The notes beneath the pieces are model-generated. The model did not search any database, was not told the origin of the DNA, and saw only the letters and a program-made list of their open reading frames with translations. A DNA stretch of 64,000 nt, from the NCBI GenBank assembly GCA_963784135.1, contig CAWAQG010000004.1:186001-250000 (forward strand). The letters run 5' to 3'. A program made the position numbers and the translations under genes. Shown here one piece after another: positions 16,445-24,108 of this stretch (the stretch's first letter is position 1; each line of letters opens with the position of its first letter). The DNA is from JADFXI01 sp963784135 (GTDB lineage: Bacteria; Nitrospirota; Thermodesulfovibrionia; Thermodesulfovibrionales; Dissulfurispiraceae).

Positions 16445-17587
16445 ATGACTCAAAACATTCCAGTAATACCGTTGTTACTGCTCATCTCCTCCGGCGTATA
16501 CAGTCTGTTTGCCCTTTTTTGCGTTATTGAGTTCTTCCGGCCTGAAAAGCGGGAATTAAAAGATATTCCAGCGACGCCAATTTCAGTTCTTAAGCCGCTC
16601 AGCGGCAGGGACCCTGAATTGTACGAAAACATTCAAAGCTTCAGCTCACAGGACTATCCCGAATACGAAGTTCTTGTGGGAGTTACCGACCCGAACGATG
16701 CCGCACTCAATGTGGCAGAGAAATTACAGCGGCAGTCCGAAGTCAAGATTGTAGTGAACGAAAGAAACCTTGGCGCAAACCGCAAAGTGTCAAATCTTAA
16801 TGGTCTCTCGGATGCGGCACGCTACCCCCTGCTTGCCATTAGCGACAGCGACATGAGAGTGGATAGTTTTTATTTAAGACACATTGCAGGGGAGTACTTC
16901 AGCGGAGAAAATATCGGCCTTGTCACTTCACTTTATAAGATTTCAAATCCCCTGTCCGCTGGGGCCGCATTTGAATCTCTTACGATGGCGCTCGACCTCA
17001 TACCCTCCGTGCTTGTTGCCCGGCGGCTTGAGGGGATCACTTTCGGACTTGGCGCCTCAATGCTGTTTTCCAGGGAAGCGCTTAATTCAATAGGGGGATT
17101 TGAGTCCGTTGCCGATTACCTGGCTGACGATTACCAGCTTGGCAACAGATTATGGCAGAAAGGATACAAGATCATTCTGTCCCGGTATGTGCTCGAAGAT
17201 ATGGCCGGCGCCATGAGCATAAGCGAGCACGTGAAGCACCAGATTCGATGGGCCCGTACCTATAGGGCCTGCAGGCCTAAAGGCTTCATGGGATACGGCA
17301 TTACCTACGTCTTCCCCATTTCTTGTCTGCTATTTATCCAGCAGGGGCCTACCATCCTTTCATTAACTGCTATATGCGCTGCTGTCTGTCTCAGGCTGTG
17401 CCTCGCCCTCTTGATATGCAAGAAAGTCATCCGTTCAAAAAAGTGGCTCCGGTGGATTGTCCTCCTGCCGGTTAAAGATATACTGGGCTTCGGCATCTGG
17501 ATATGGAGTCTTTTAGGATCGACAGTGGTTTGGAGGGGTAGTCGTTATCTGATTTTAAAAGGAGGCAAGATCAGGAAAATGCCGTGA
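16445..17587 (+). CDS. hpnI: Hopanoid glycosyltransferase HpnI (GT21-like)
   Basis: This 380-residue membrane glycosyltransferase has an N-terminal anchor (PVIPLLLLISSGVYSLFALFCVIEFF), a GT-A domain starting TPISVLKPLSGRDPELYENIQSFSSQDYPEYEVLVGV, the DSDMRV acidic motif, GLGASMLFSREAL, and the ceramide-glucosyltransferase-type pattern DDYQLGNRL...HQIRWARTYR. Two or three C-terminal TM helices follow. HpnI-type enzymes transfer a sugar to bacteriohopanetetrol. Together with hpnG it shows that the cell makes elongated, glycosylated hopanoids; squalene-hopene cyclase is outside the window. Confidence 0.88.
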   Translation: MTQNIPVIPLLLLISSGVYSLFALFCVIEFFRPEKRELKDIPATPISVLKPLSGRDPELYENIQSFSSQDYPEYEVLVGVTDPNDAALNVAEKLQRQSEVKIVVNERNLGANRKVSNLNGLSDAARYPLLAISDSDMRVDSFYLRHIAGEYFSGENIGLVTSLYKISNPLSAGAAFESLTMALDLIPSVLVARRLEGITFGLGASMLFSREALNSIGGFESVADYLADDYQLGNRLWQKGYKIILSRYVLEDMAGAMSISEHVKHQIRWARTYRACRPKGFMGYGITYVFPISCLLFIQQGPTILSLTAICAAVCLRLCLALLICKKVIRSKKWLRWIVLLPVKDILGFGIWIWSLLGSTVVWRGSRYLILKGGKIRKMP

Positions 17588-17678
17588 TAAAAACCTCTTT
17601 AGCGAGAACAAAAATAATAGAACCACACGGGGATGGATTTTTCTTTGGAACGTTACAGTCTCCTACCGTTGTGTTAAC

Positions 17679-17897
17679 GGATATCCCTTTCCCACGTATG
17701 GCTCCAGAATACTTATTTCAAACTCCGGATCCGGGAGAGGCACGAGCTCTTTTTCCAAGTGGGTGCTTCGACGGATGCTTTAGGCGTCCTTCTTTTCAGA
17801 AGGCATGCTCACCACATCCGGCTCCTGCTCCCTAGTCCGACTCTGTTCCTCTGTCTTTCCCGGCTCCGAGATAGTATCTTATCTTATATCCTCTCCT
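17679..17897 (-). ncRNA. ssrS: 6S RNA
   Basis: This is an untranslated RNA on the minus strand. It has a closing stem in which 17870-17858 pairs with 17736-17723 (CTCGGAGCCGGGA with TCCCGGATCCGGAG, one bulge and one mismatch), and outer pairings that extend to GGATAT/ATATCC (17891, 17679). A large internal bubble follows. The apical arm carries GGTGAGCATG (17813-17804), identical to a 10-mer in E. coli 6S RNA as I recall it. A downstream GCCTAAA...CGTCGA...CACC segment also follows the E. coli order. 6S RNA mimics an open promoter and traps sigma-70 RNA polymerase in stationary phase. It has a near-consensus promoter. A plus-strand ORF across it is spurious. Confidence 0.85.
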
Positions 17898-17903
17898 ACT
17901 TAT

Positions 17904-17932
17904 AGTATAGCTCTAACAGGCTAATGCGTCAA
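17904..17932 (-). promoter_or_regulatory. Promoter of the 6S RNA
   Basis: TTGACG (17932-17927), a 17-bp spacer and TATACT (17909-17904) lie on the minus strand. Transcription should start near 17897, about 25 nt before the closing stem of the RNA. Both boxes match 5 of 6 consensus bases. Confidence 0.8.
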
Positions 17933-18025
17933 GCTCCAAATGCTTAAAAACAACTTGTAACAGACTGAATTAATTATGTTTTTATGGCAACTAAAATATG
18001 CCTCCACTATGTCATTTGGCTGCGT

Positions 18026-18556
18026 TCATGTTATGCTCACTGTACTGGCCTGAGGACCTTTTACACCATCTTCCTGCACAAAGCGCACCTTCATCCCGAC
18101 TTTTAGACTGCCGAAATCTATTTTTAACACGCTATTCTGATGAAAATAAACCTCCAGTCCGTCCTGGGTAGTGAGAAAACCATAACCCTTGTCCGGAAAC
18201 AGGGTGCTTATAACAGCTTGTTCCGGTTCTTCATGGCTTTTGACCTCGCCACGCCGCTCCCGGACAAAATCCTCCAGTTTACGCCGCGAGTCGCGGAAAG
18301 CGTCTCTTATTGCCACATAAAGGTCTTTATCAAGTTCGCGCTTGACTACCAGTTCGGCGCCCGGTACAGTCATATAGATGTGCACAGAATATAATTTCCC
18401 CTCATGCTGATGCCGCTTGGGAGACTCTATTGTCACCTTGCAGCGCATAATCCCGCCGCAAAACTTGTCCAGTTTCCCTGCCTTCTCAACAATGTCCGCC
18501 CTGATGGCATCTGTAAGGTCAATGTCGCGGGCGGTAATCTGTAAAGGTATGTTCAT
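18026..18556 (-). CDS. hpf: Ribosome hibernation factor with C-terminal cold-shock domain
   Basis: This 176-residue protein has an N-terminal HPF/RaiA (sigma-54 modulation protein) domain, about residues 1-105: MNIPLQITARDIDLTDAIRADIVEKAGKLDKF...CKVTIESPKRHQHEGKLYSVHI. A cold-shock domain follows from residue 115 onward (STLFPDKGYGFLTTQDGLEVYFHQNSVL). The first part inactivates 70S ribosomes and the second binds single-stranded RNA; such fusions occur in several phyla. The start is chosen at ATG 18556 with AAGGGGAG upstream; an ATG 60 bp earlier lacks a site. The gene lies upstream of the 6S RNA on the same strand, with its own promoter at 18607-18635. Confidence 0.92.
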   Translation of the reverse strand: MNIPLQITARDIDLTDAIRADIVEKAGKLDKFCGGIMRCKVTIESPKRHQHEGKLYSVHIYMTVPGAELVVKRELDKDLYVAIRDAFRDSRRKLEDFVRERRGEVKSHEEPEQAVISTLFPDKGYGFLTTQDGLEVYFHQNSVLKIDFGSLKVGMKVRFVQEDGVKGPQASTVSIT

Positions 18557-18606
18557 GATAACTCCCCTTTGAAAAGGTAATAAACATGGCATGTGCCGCT
18601 GATTTT

Positions 18607-18635
18607 TATATATCACAGAAATACGCGACTGTCAA
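18607..18635 (-). promoter_or_regulatory. Promoter of hpf
   Basis: TTGACA (18635-18630), a 17-bp spacer and TATATA (18612-18607) lie on the minus strand about 50 bp upstream of the start codon. The IS target duplication begins exactly at 18635, the outermost base of the -35 box, the same register as at IS copy 1. Confidence 0.75.
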
Positions 18636-18652
18636 TCATGGAGTCCTCTGCT
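18635..18652. repeat. Target-site duplication flanking IS copies 2 and 3
   Basis: ATCATGGAGTCCTCTGCT at 18635-18652 recurs at 20020-20037. Its first 17 bases recur again at 21404-21420. The order is target, IS, target, IS, target. The final T at 20037 is also the first base of copy 3, so copy 2 inserted one base over from the copy 3 site. Confidence 0.9.
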
Positions 18653-20019
18653 TGTGGCGAGCAGATAAACTGTCCGTATCTGTAGCACATAAACTGTCCG
18701 GATAAAATATATGGATAGCAAGGGGGCTATCCATGAAACGTTCGGCAGTGTTGCAGGAGGTACGGAAGATGAGATTTGAAGAAAGCTATGAGGGTTGGAT
18801 ACGAGGTCGATTAACGCAGGAAGAAGCAGCAACGCTTCTGGGTGTGTGCGATAGGACATTTAGAAGATATATGTTGAGGTATGAAGATACGGGCCTGGAG
18901 GGCCTTATAGATAAGCGTTTAGGGCAAATATCTCATAAACGTGCGCCTGTTGATGAAGTAGTCGCACTATCGGATCTTTATAGCAATCGCTTTTGTGGTT
19001 TCAATGTCAAACATTTTTATAGCTGGTACCGGCGTGCTTATCAAGGGACCAGAAGCTACACATGGGTCAAGAACACCCTTCAGGAAAAGGGATTGGTCCC
19101 GAAGGCAGCACAGAAAGGTACACACAGGAAAAAGCGTACAAGGGCACCTTATACCGGTATGATGCTGCACCAGGATGGTTCCAAACATCAGTGGGTTGAA
19201 GGAAAATACTGGGATCTAATCGTAACTATGGATGATGCCACGAGTGAACACTACTCGATGTTTTTTGTGCAGGAGGAAGGCACTCAAAGCAGCTTTCAAG
19301 GGGTAAAAGAAGTTATTGAGCAACACGGATTGTTTGCTTCGTTGTATACGGATCGTGGAAGTCACTACTGGCATACACCGGAGGCCGGAGGGAAGGTGGA
19401 CAAATCAAATCTTACCCAGTTCGGTCGTGCAATGAGCCAACTTGGAATTAAGATGATTGCTGCGTATTCTCCTGAGGCCAGGGGTCGTTCTGAGCGAGCC
19501 TTCGAAACTCATCAAGACCGCCTCGTCAAGGAGCTTGCAATGGCGGGCATTACTGAGATGAAGCAGGCCAATGATTATCTTGCCAGTACTTATATGCCAG
19601 CCCATAATGCCGAGTTCACTGTTGTCCCGCAGGAACCACAGAGCGTGTTCGTGACTTGGGCAGGCACTGCCTTGGAAGACATCCTATGCGAACAGTATGA
19701 CCGCACCGTAGGCAACGACAACTGTGTAAAGTTCGATGGGCTAAAACTTCAGATCCCGCCAAATCAATATCGCTGCCACTACGTTAAGGTCGAAGTTCGC
19801 GTCCATCGTTATCCGGATGGTGGCCTTGCTATATTCCATGGACCGAGAAAACTGGCGGTCTTTGACCCTAAAGGAAAGGAGATTGCAAAGTGCTCACATG
19901 CAGCGGCATGAGACTCAATAAAACTGACATCGGTGGCCTGCCATGTTCCATGCGCAGCCACCCTGCAGAACCGGACAGTTTATTTGCTCTAAAACCGGAC
20001 AACTCTATTTGTTGACAAC
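18653..20019 (+). mobile_element. ISNCY-like insertion sequence, copy 2
   Basis: The 1,367-bp element has the same ends as copy 1. One substitution relative to copy 1 was noticed (a synonymous CCT to CCG in the transposase). It is followed by a 17-bp target repeat and then copy 3, in the same orientation. It has split the originally divergent intergenic region between hpf and the small gene at 21489. Confidence 0.92.
18733..19911 (+). CDS. ISNCY-family transposase (copy 2)
   Basis: The 392-residue protein is identical to that of copy 1, with the same helix-turn-helix, D148-D207-E254 core and start-codon hairpin (see copy 1). The only nucleotide change seen, at the Pro of HTPEAGG, is silent. 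An intact frame and identical protein imply a recent transposition. Confidence 0.9.
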   Translation: MKRSAVLQEVRKMRFEESYEGWIRGRLTQEEAATLLGVCDRTFRRYMLRYEDTGLEGLIDKRLGQISHKRAPVDEVVALSDLYSNRFCGFNVKHFYSWYRRAYQGTRSYTWVKNTLQEKGLVPKAAQKGTHRKKRTRAPYTGMMLHQDGSKHQWVEGKYWDLIVTMDDATSEHYSMFFVQEEGTQSSFQGVKEVIEQHGLFASLYTDRGSHYWHTPEAGGKVDKSNLTQFGRAMSQLGIKMIAAYSPEARGRSERAFETHQDRLVKELAMAGITEMKQANDYLASTYMPAHNAEFTVVPQEPQSVFVTWAGTALEDILCEQYDRTVGNDNCVKFDGLKLQIPPNQYRCHYVKVEVRVHRYPDGGLAIFHGPRKLAVFDPKGKEIAKCSHAAA

Positions 20020-20036
20020 ATCATGGAGTCCTCTGC

Positions 20037-21403
20037 TGTGGCGAGCAGATAAACTGTCCGTATCTGTAGCACATAAACTGTCCGGATAAAATATATGGAT
20101 AGCAAGGGGGCTATCCATGAAACGTTCGGCAGTGTTGCAGGAGGTACGGAAGATGAGATTTGAAGAAAGCTATGAGGGTTGGATACGAGGTCGATTAACG
20201 CAGGAAGAAGCAGCAACGCTTCTGGGTGTGTGCGATAGGACATTTAGAAGATATATGTTGAGGTATGAAGATACGGGCCTGGAGGGCCTTATAGATAAGC
20301 GTTTAGGGCAAATATCTCATAAACGTGCGCCTGTTGATGAAGTAGTCGCACTATCGGATCTTTATAGCAATCGCTTTTGTGGTTTCAATGTCAAACATTT
20401 TTATAGCTGGTACCGGCGTGCTTATCAAGGGACCAGAAGCTACACATGGGTCAAGAACACCCTCCAGGAAAAGGGATTGGTACCGAAGGCAGCACAGAAA
20501 GGTACACACAGGAAAAAGCGTACAAGGGCACCTTATACCGGTATGATGCTGCACCAGGATGGTTCCAAACATCAGTGGGTTGAAGGAAAATACTGGGATC
20601 TAATCGTAACTATGGATGATGCCACGAGTGAACACTACTCGATGTTTTTTGTGCAGGAGGAAGGCACTCAAAGCAGCTTTCAAGGGGTAAAAGAAGTTAT
20701 TGAGCAACACGGATTGTTTGCTTCGTTGTATACGGATCGTGGAAGTCACTACTGGCATACACCTGAGGCCGGAGGGAAAGTGGACAAATCAAATCTTACC
20801 CAGTTCGGTCGTGCAATGAGCCAACTTGGAATTAAGATGATTGCTGCGTATTCTCCTGAGGCCAGGGGTCGTTCTGAGCGAGCCTTCGAAACTCATCAAG
20901 ACCGCCTCGTCAAGGAGCTTGCAATGGCGGGCATTACTGAGATGAAGCAGGCCAATGATTATCTTGCCAGTACTTATATGCCAGCCCATAATGCCGAGTT
21001 CACTGTTGTCCCGCAGGAACCACAGAGCGTATTCGTGACTTGGGCAGGCACTGCCTTGGAAGACATCCTATGCGAACAGTATGACCGCACCGTAGGCAAC
21101 GACAACTGTGTAAAGTTCGATGGGCTAAAACTTCAGATCCCGCCAAATCAATATCGCTGCCACTACGTTAAGGTCGAAGTTCGCGTCCATCGTTATCCGG
21201 ATGGTGGCCTTGCTATATTCCATGGACCGAGAAAACTGGCGGTCTTTGACCCTAAAGGAAAGGAGATTGCAAAGTGCTCACATGCAGCGGCATGAGACTC
21301 AATAAAACTGACATCGGTGGCCTGCCATGTTCCATGCGCAGCCACCCTGCAGAACCGGACAGTTTATTTGCTCTAAAACCGGACAACTCTATTTGTTGAC
21401 AAC
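20037..21403 (+). mobile_element. ISNCY-like insertion sequence, copy 3
   Basis: The 1,367-bp element lies directly downstream of copy 2, separated by the shared target repeat. Four substitutions relative to copy 1 were noticed, all silent. It is less like copy 2 than copy 1 is, which argues that copies 2 and 3 arrived separately rather than by tandem duplication of one insertion. Confidence 0.92.
20117..21295 (+). CDS. ISNCY-family transposase (copy 3)
   Basis: The 392-residue protein is identical to those of copies 1 and 2. The nucleotide differences are silent (in codons of the TLQEKG, LVPKAA, GGKVDK and QSVFVT segments). Silent-only divergence suggests that the transposase has been selected for function since the copies separated, although the number of changes is small. 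Confidence 0.9.
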   Translation: MKRSAVLQEVRKMRFEESYEGWIRGRLTQEEAATLLGVCDRTFRRYMLRYEDTGLEGLIDKRLGQISHKRAPVDEVVALSDLYSNRFCGFNVKHFYSWYRRAYQGTRSYTWVKNTLQEKGLVPKAAQKGTHRKKRTRAPYTGMMLHQDGSKHQWVEGKYWDLIVTMDDATSEHYSMFFVQEEGTQSSFQGVKEVIEQHGLFASLYTDRGSHYWHTPEAGGKVDKSNLTQFGRAMSQLGIKMIAAYSPEARGRSERAFETHQDRLVKELAMAGITEMKQANDYLASTYMPAHNAEFTVVPQEPQSVFVTWAGTALEDILCEQYDRTVGNDNCVKFDGLKLQIPPNQYRCHYVKVEVRVHRYPDGGLAIFHGPRKLAVFDPKGKEIAKCSHAAA

Positions 21404-21488
21404 ATCATGGAGTCCTCTGCCGCCCTCTTGCGCTGGACATCTCCGGTGTTTTATATTTTCATTATTCAATGATACCTTGGAGGCGGGA

Positions 21489-21656
21489 ATGAGCGATGGA
21501 AAAGAAATTACGGTGACAGTCAAACTGGTTTTCGATGTAAATATCCCTGACACGGTGAAGACGTCTGAAAGAGTATTGGCGGAGCATCTGGTTAACAAGC
21601 TGTCCGTGGATGTTAAATGGGCGGTGATTAAAAGCAGGTCAGTAATTACCGGGTAA
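21489..21656 (+). CDS. Small conserved-looking protein of unknown function
   Basis: A 55-residue protein starts at ATG 21489 with GGAGG at 21479-21483. The sequence alternates short beta-like stretches (EITVTVKLVFDVNIPD) with a helix (TSERVLAEHLVNKLS) and has no signal peptide or Cys. I do not recognise it. A possible promoter (TTGCGC, 18-bp spacer, TATATT) lies just right of IS copy 3. Before the IS insertions it would have been divergently arranged with hpf, sharing a short control region. It converges on the large hydrolase gene, 13 bp away. Confidence 0.6.
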   Translation: MSDGKEITVTVKLVFDVNIPDTVKTSERVLAEHLVNKLSVDVKWAVIKSRSVITG

Positions 21657-21669
21657 GATGCATTTTATT

Positions 21670-24108
21670 TTATTGATAAAGCAGGTATTTTGCTCTAAGT
21701 TTTAGAAACTTTTCAAGCGGGCTTTGCCAGAGAAGCACAATGGATTGCGGGTCCTTGCCCTCTTTTATGGCCTGTAGAACGCTGCGTGCTCCTATAAGCC
21801 CCAGTGTCTTGTCGAGTTGGAAGTCACGGGGAAAGAGCCGGAAAAGCGCGCCGACGATCTCTACTCCCATAACTGCCGGATCAAGCGTCCGGCGGTCAGT
21901 AAGCATTATCGTAACGCCATGACAGATTTTGTTCTTATATATATCACTGCCTGGTATGAAATCTATGGCCTTAAATTGTACTCCGGCAATTCTGCGGCTG
22001 CTTAAATATTCAGCGAGCTTGCCGGCATCGATCCACGGGGCCCCGAGAAGTTCAAAAGGGGTCTTGGTACCTCTGCCCACACTAACGTTCGCTCCTTCGA
22101 CCATCGCAACCCCAGGGTAGAGAACAGCTTCAGTGAGGCTGCGGATATTCGGCGATGGATTTACCCATTTGAGGCCGGTCTCATCATACCATTCGGTGCG
22201 CTGATAGCCCTGCATCTTTATAACGTGCAGCTTCGCGCCGATCTTATATTCATTGTTAAACATTTCTGCCAACTCGCCGACAGTCATGCCGTACCTCACC
22301 GGCATCGGGAAGTAGCCGGTGAAACATCTAAGGCTGCTGTCCATAACAGGCCCTTGCACGAGTGCGCTGTTTATTGGGTCCGGACGGTCAAGAACGTAAA
22401 AATCGATCCCTTTTTGCGCCGCAGCCTCCATCGCATATCCCATTGTACTAATGTAGGTATAAAAACGCACGCCGGCATCCTGGATATCGAACACCAGCGC
22501 ATCCAGGTCTTTGAGCATCCTGCCGGTCGGCCGCCTGACCTCGCCGTAAAGGCTGTATACGGGCAGTCCTGTTGATGGATCTCTTGTGGAATTGATTTTC
22601 TCATCAGCTTTGCCGAAGAGCCCGTGTTCAGGACTGAACACAGCAGCCAGTTTTATTCCCGGCGCTCTGTAAAAAAGATCGAGTGTGCGCCGCCCCTCTG
22701 CATCCAGGCCTGTATGGTTGGTGATAATTCCCACCCTCTTTCCGAGGAGCGGTGAAAATTTTTCTTCGCCGAGCACATCGATTCCTGTCAACACCCTGCC
22801 TTCGCTCAAACCGGCAGCGTTCTTCGGCAAATTAAAGTAGCGGGTCAGCAACGGCTGCCTGGCAATAATCTGTTCCGGGGAAACAGGTCCTATAGCATCG
22901 GCAACAACGGCCTTAATGTCGGCCCTTAGCGCTTTTACGTCTCCCCTGCCATCAGGGTGGACCCGGTTGGTCAGAACAATTACAAATACTCTTGAAACAG
23001 GGTCGATCCAGAGGGCGGTCCCCGTATAGCCCAGGTGCCCATAAGATCCAACCGGAGGCAGCTCCTCGCGGTTCGAGGCAAGGGGAGGCCCTATGTCCCA
23101 CCCCAATCCCCTCAGTGTCCCTTTGCCGGGAGGTGACTGCGGGGATGTCATCTCCTCAACCGTAGCAGCCTTCAGAATTCGCAAGCGGCGTATTCTGCCG
23201 CCATTCAGGAGCATCCGCGCAAAACGGGAAAGGTCATCAGCGGTGGAGAAAAGCCCGGCATGGCCTGCCAAGCCGCCCATCTTAAGGCACACGGGGTCAT
23301 GCACCAGCCCACATCGCATATGTCCCTCATAGTACTCGGTCGGAGCTATTCGGTCACGCAAGCGTTGCGTCGGTTTAAAGACGGTATCCGCCATGCCGAG
23401 AGGTTTGAAAATATTTTTTGAACAATACACATTGAGCGGCTTTCCCGATACTCTCCGGACGAGCTCACCCAGGATTTCGAAATTGATGTCACTGTAAATA
23501 TAACATGTGCCGGGCCGGCAAACCGGCTTCTCGCGCACAATCATGCGCATAGCGGTTTTGTATCCGGACCACCCCGGCTTCAGGTCCAGGTCAGGTCTGA
23601 GCCCGGAATAATGCGTCAGCAACTGACGCACAGTAATGTCCTTTTTACCCTTTGCCCTGAAGGCCGGCCAATACCTGGCAACCGGAGCGTCGAGCCTCAG
23701 CTTGCCTCTTTCCGCTAACTGCATTATTGCAGTGGAAGTGGCGACAACCTTGGTAAGAGATGCAATATCAAAAATGGTCTCTTCGGCCATAGGTAATTTC
23801 GTGGGCTCAAGGGAACGATATCCGAAGGCGCGGCGGTAGACAACTCCCTCAGGTGTTCCTAAGACTACAACCGCGCCGGGTATATTTCCCTCGCGCAGGT
23901 CTTTTTCGACAATGTCCTGGACAGGTCCCAGTTTCTCTGCGAATTGTTCTATTAGAATTTTGGGTTGCTGCTCCGGAGCATGGTCCGCGGCAGCAGCCGG
24001 CATAATGACAGCGCCTGCGAGCGCAGACAGCATAAAGAACAACGAGGACAACAGGGGGCGACGCTGAGGGCACAAGTTATTTATTCGCGGGCCCTTATCC
24101 CGGACCAT
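21670..24108 (-). CDS. Secreted serine hydrolase fused to NamZ-type (DUF1343) muramidase
   Basis: This 812-residue exported fusion has a signal peptide (LLSSLFFMLSALAGAVIMPAAAA). A beta-lactamase/penicillin-binding-like domain at about residues 55-400 has SLTK (SxxK) and YSD (YxN-like) motifs, and the HLGYTGTALWIDP region in place of KTG. A DUF1343 domain follows at about residues 430-810 (VGIITNHTGLDAEGRRTLDLFY, AVFSPEHGLFGKADEKINSTRD, LDALVFDIQDAGVRFYTYISTMGYAMEAA). DUF1343 proteins such as NamZ are exo-beta-N-acetylmuramidases in wall recycling. The fused pair could process muropeptides in the periplasm. The start is uncertain because the first codons hold a 20-mer that recurs at 48869. 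It overlaps the upstream glycosidase gene by 14 bp. Confidence 0.88.
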   Translation of the reverse strand: MVRDKGPRINNLCPQRRPLLSSLFFMLSALAGAVIMPAAAADHAPEQQPKILIEQFAEKLGPVQDIVEKDLREGNIPGAVVVLGTPEGVVYRRAFGYRSLEPTKLPMAEETIFDIASLTKVVATSTAIMQLAERGKLRLDAPVARYWPAFRAKGKKDITVRQLLTHYSGLRPDLDLKPGWSGYKTAMRMIVREKPVCRPGTCYIYSDINFEILGELVRRVSGKPLNVYCSKNIFKPLGMADTVFKPTQRLRDRIAPTEYYEGHMRCGLVHDPVCLKMGGLAGHAGLFSTADDLSRFARMLLNGGRIRRLRILKAATVEEMTSPQSPPGKGTLRGLGWDIGPPLASNREELPPVGSYGHLGYTGTALWIDPVSRVFVIVLTNRVHPDGRGDVKALRADIKAVVADAIGPVSPEQIIARQPLLTRYFNLPKNAAGLSEGRVLTGIDVLGEEKFSPLLGKRVGIITNHTGLDAEGRRTLDLFYRAPGIKLAAVFSPEHGLFGKADEKINSTRDPSTGLPVYSLYGEVRRPTGRMLKDLDALVFDIQDAGVRFYTYISTMGYAMEAAAQKGIDFYVLDRPDPINSALVQGPVMDSSLRCFTGYFPMPVRYGMTVGELAEMFNNEYKIGAKLHVIKMQGYQRTEWYDETGLKWVNPSPNIRSLTEAVLYPGVAMVEGANVSVGRGTKTPFELLGAPWIDAGKLAEYLSSRRIAGVQFKAIDFIPGSDIYKNKICHGVTIMLTDRRTLDPAVMGVEIVGALFRLFPRDFQLDKTLGLIGARSVLQAIKEGKDPQSIVLLWQSPLEKFLKLRAKYLLYQ

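Noticed and set aside
17584..17835. Plus-strand ORF of 83 codons overlapping the hpnI stop
   Set aside because: It runs across the 6S RNA on the other strand, begins with GTG without a ribosome site and has a low-complexity Pro/Phe/Cys content.
18635..21420. Tandem IS as a composite transposon carrying cargo
   Set aside because: Only one 17-bp target repeat lies between copies 2 and 3; there is no cargo. The 8 kb between copies 1 and 2 has unmatched outer duplications, so it is not a unit either.
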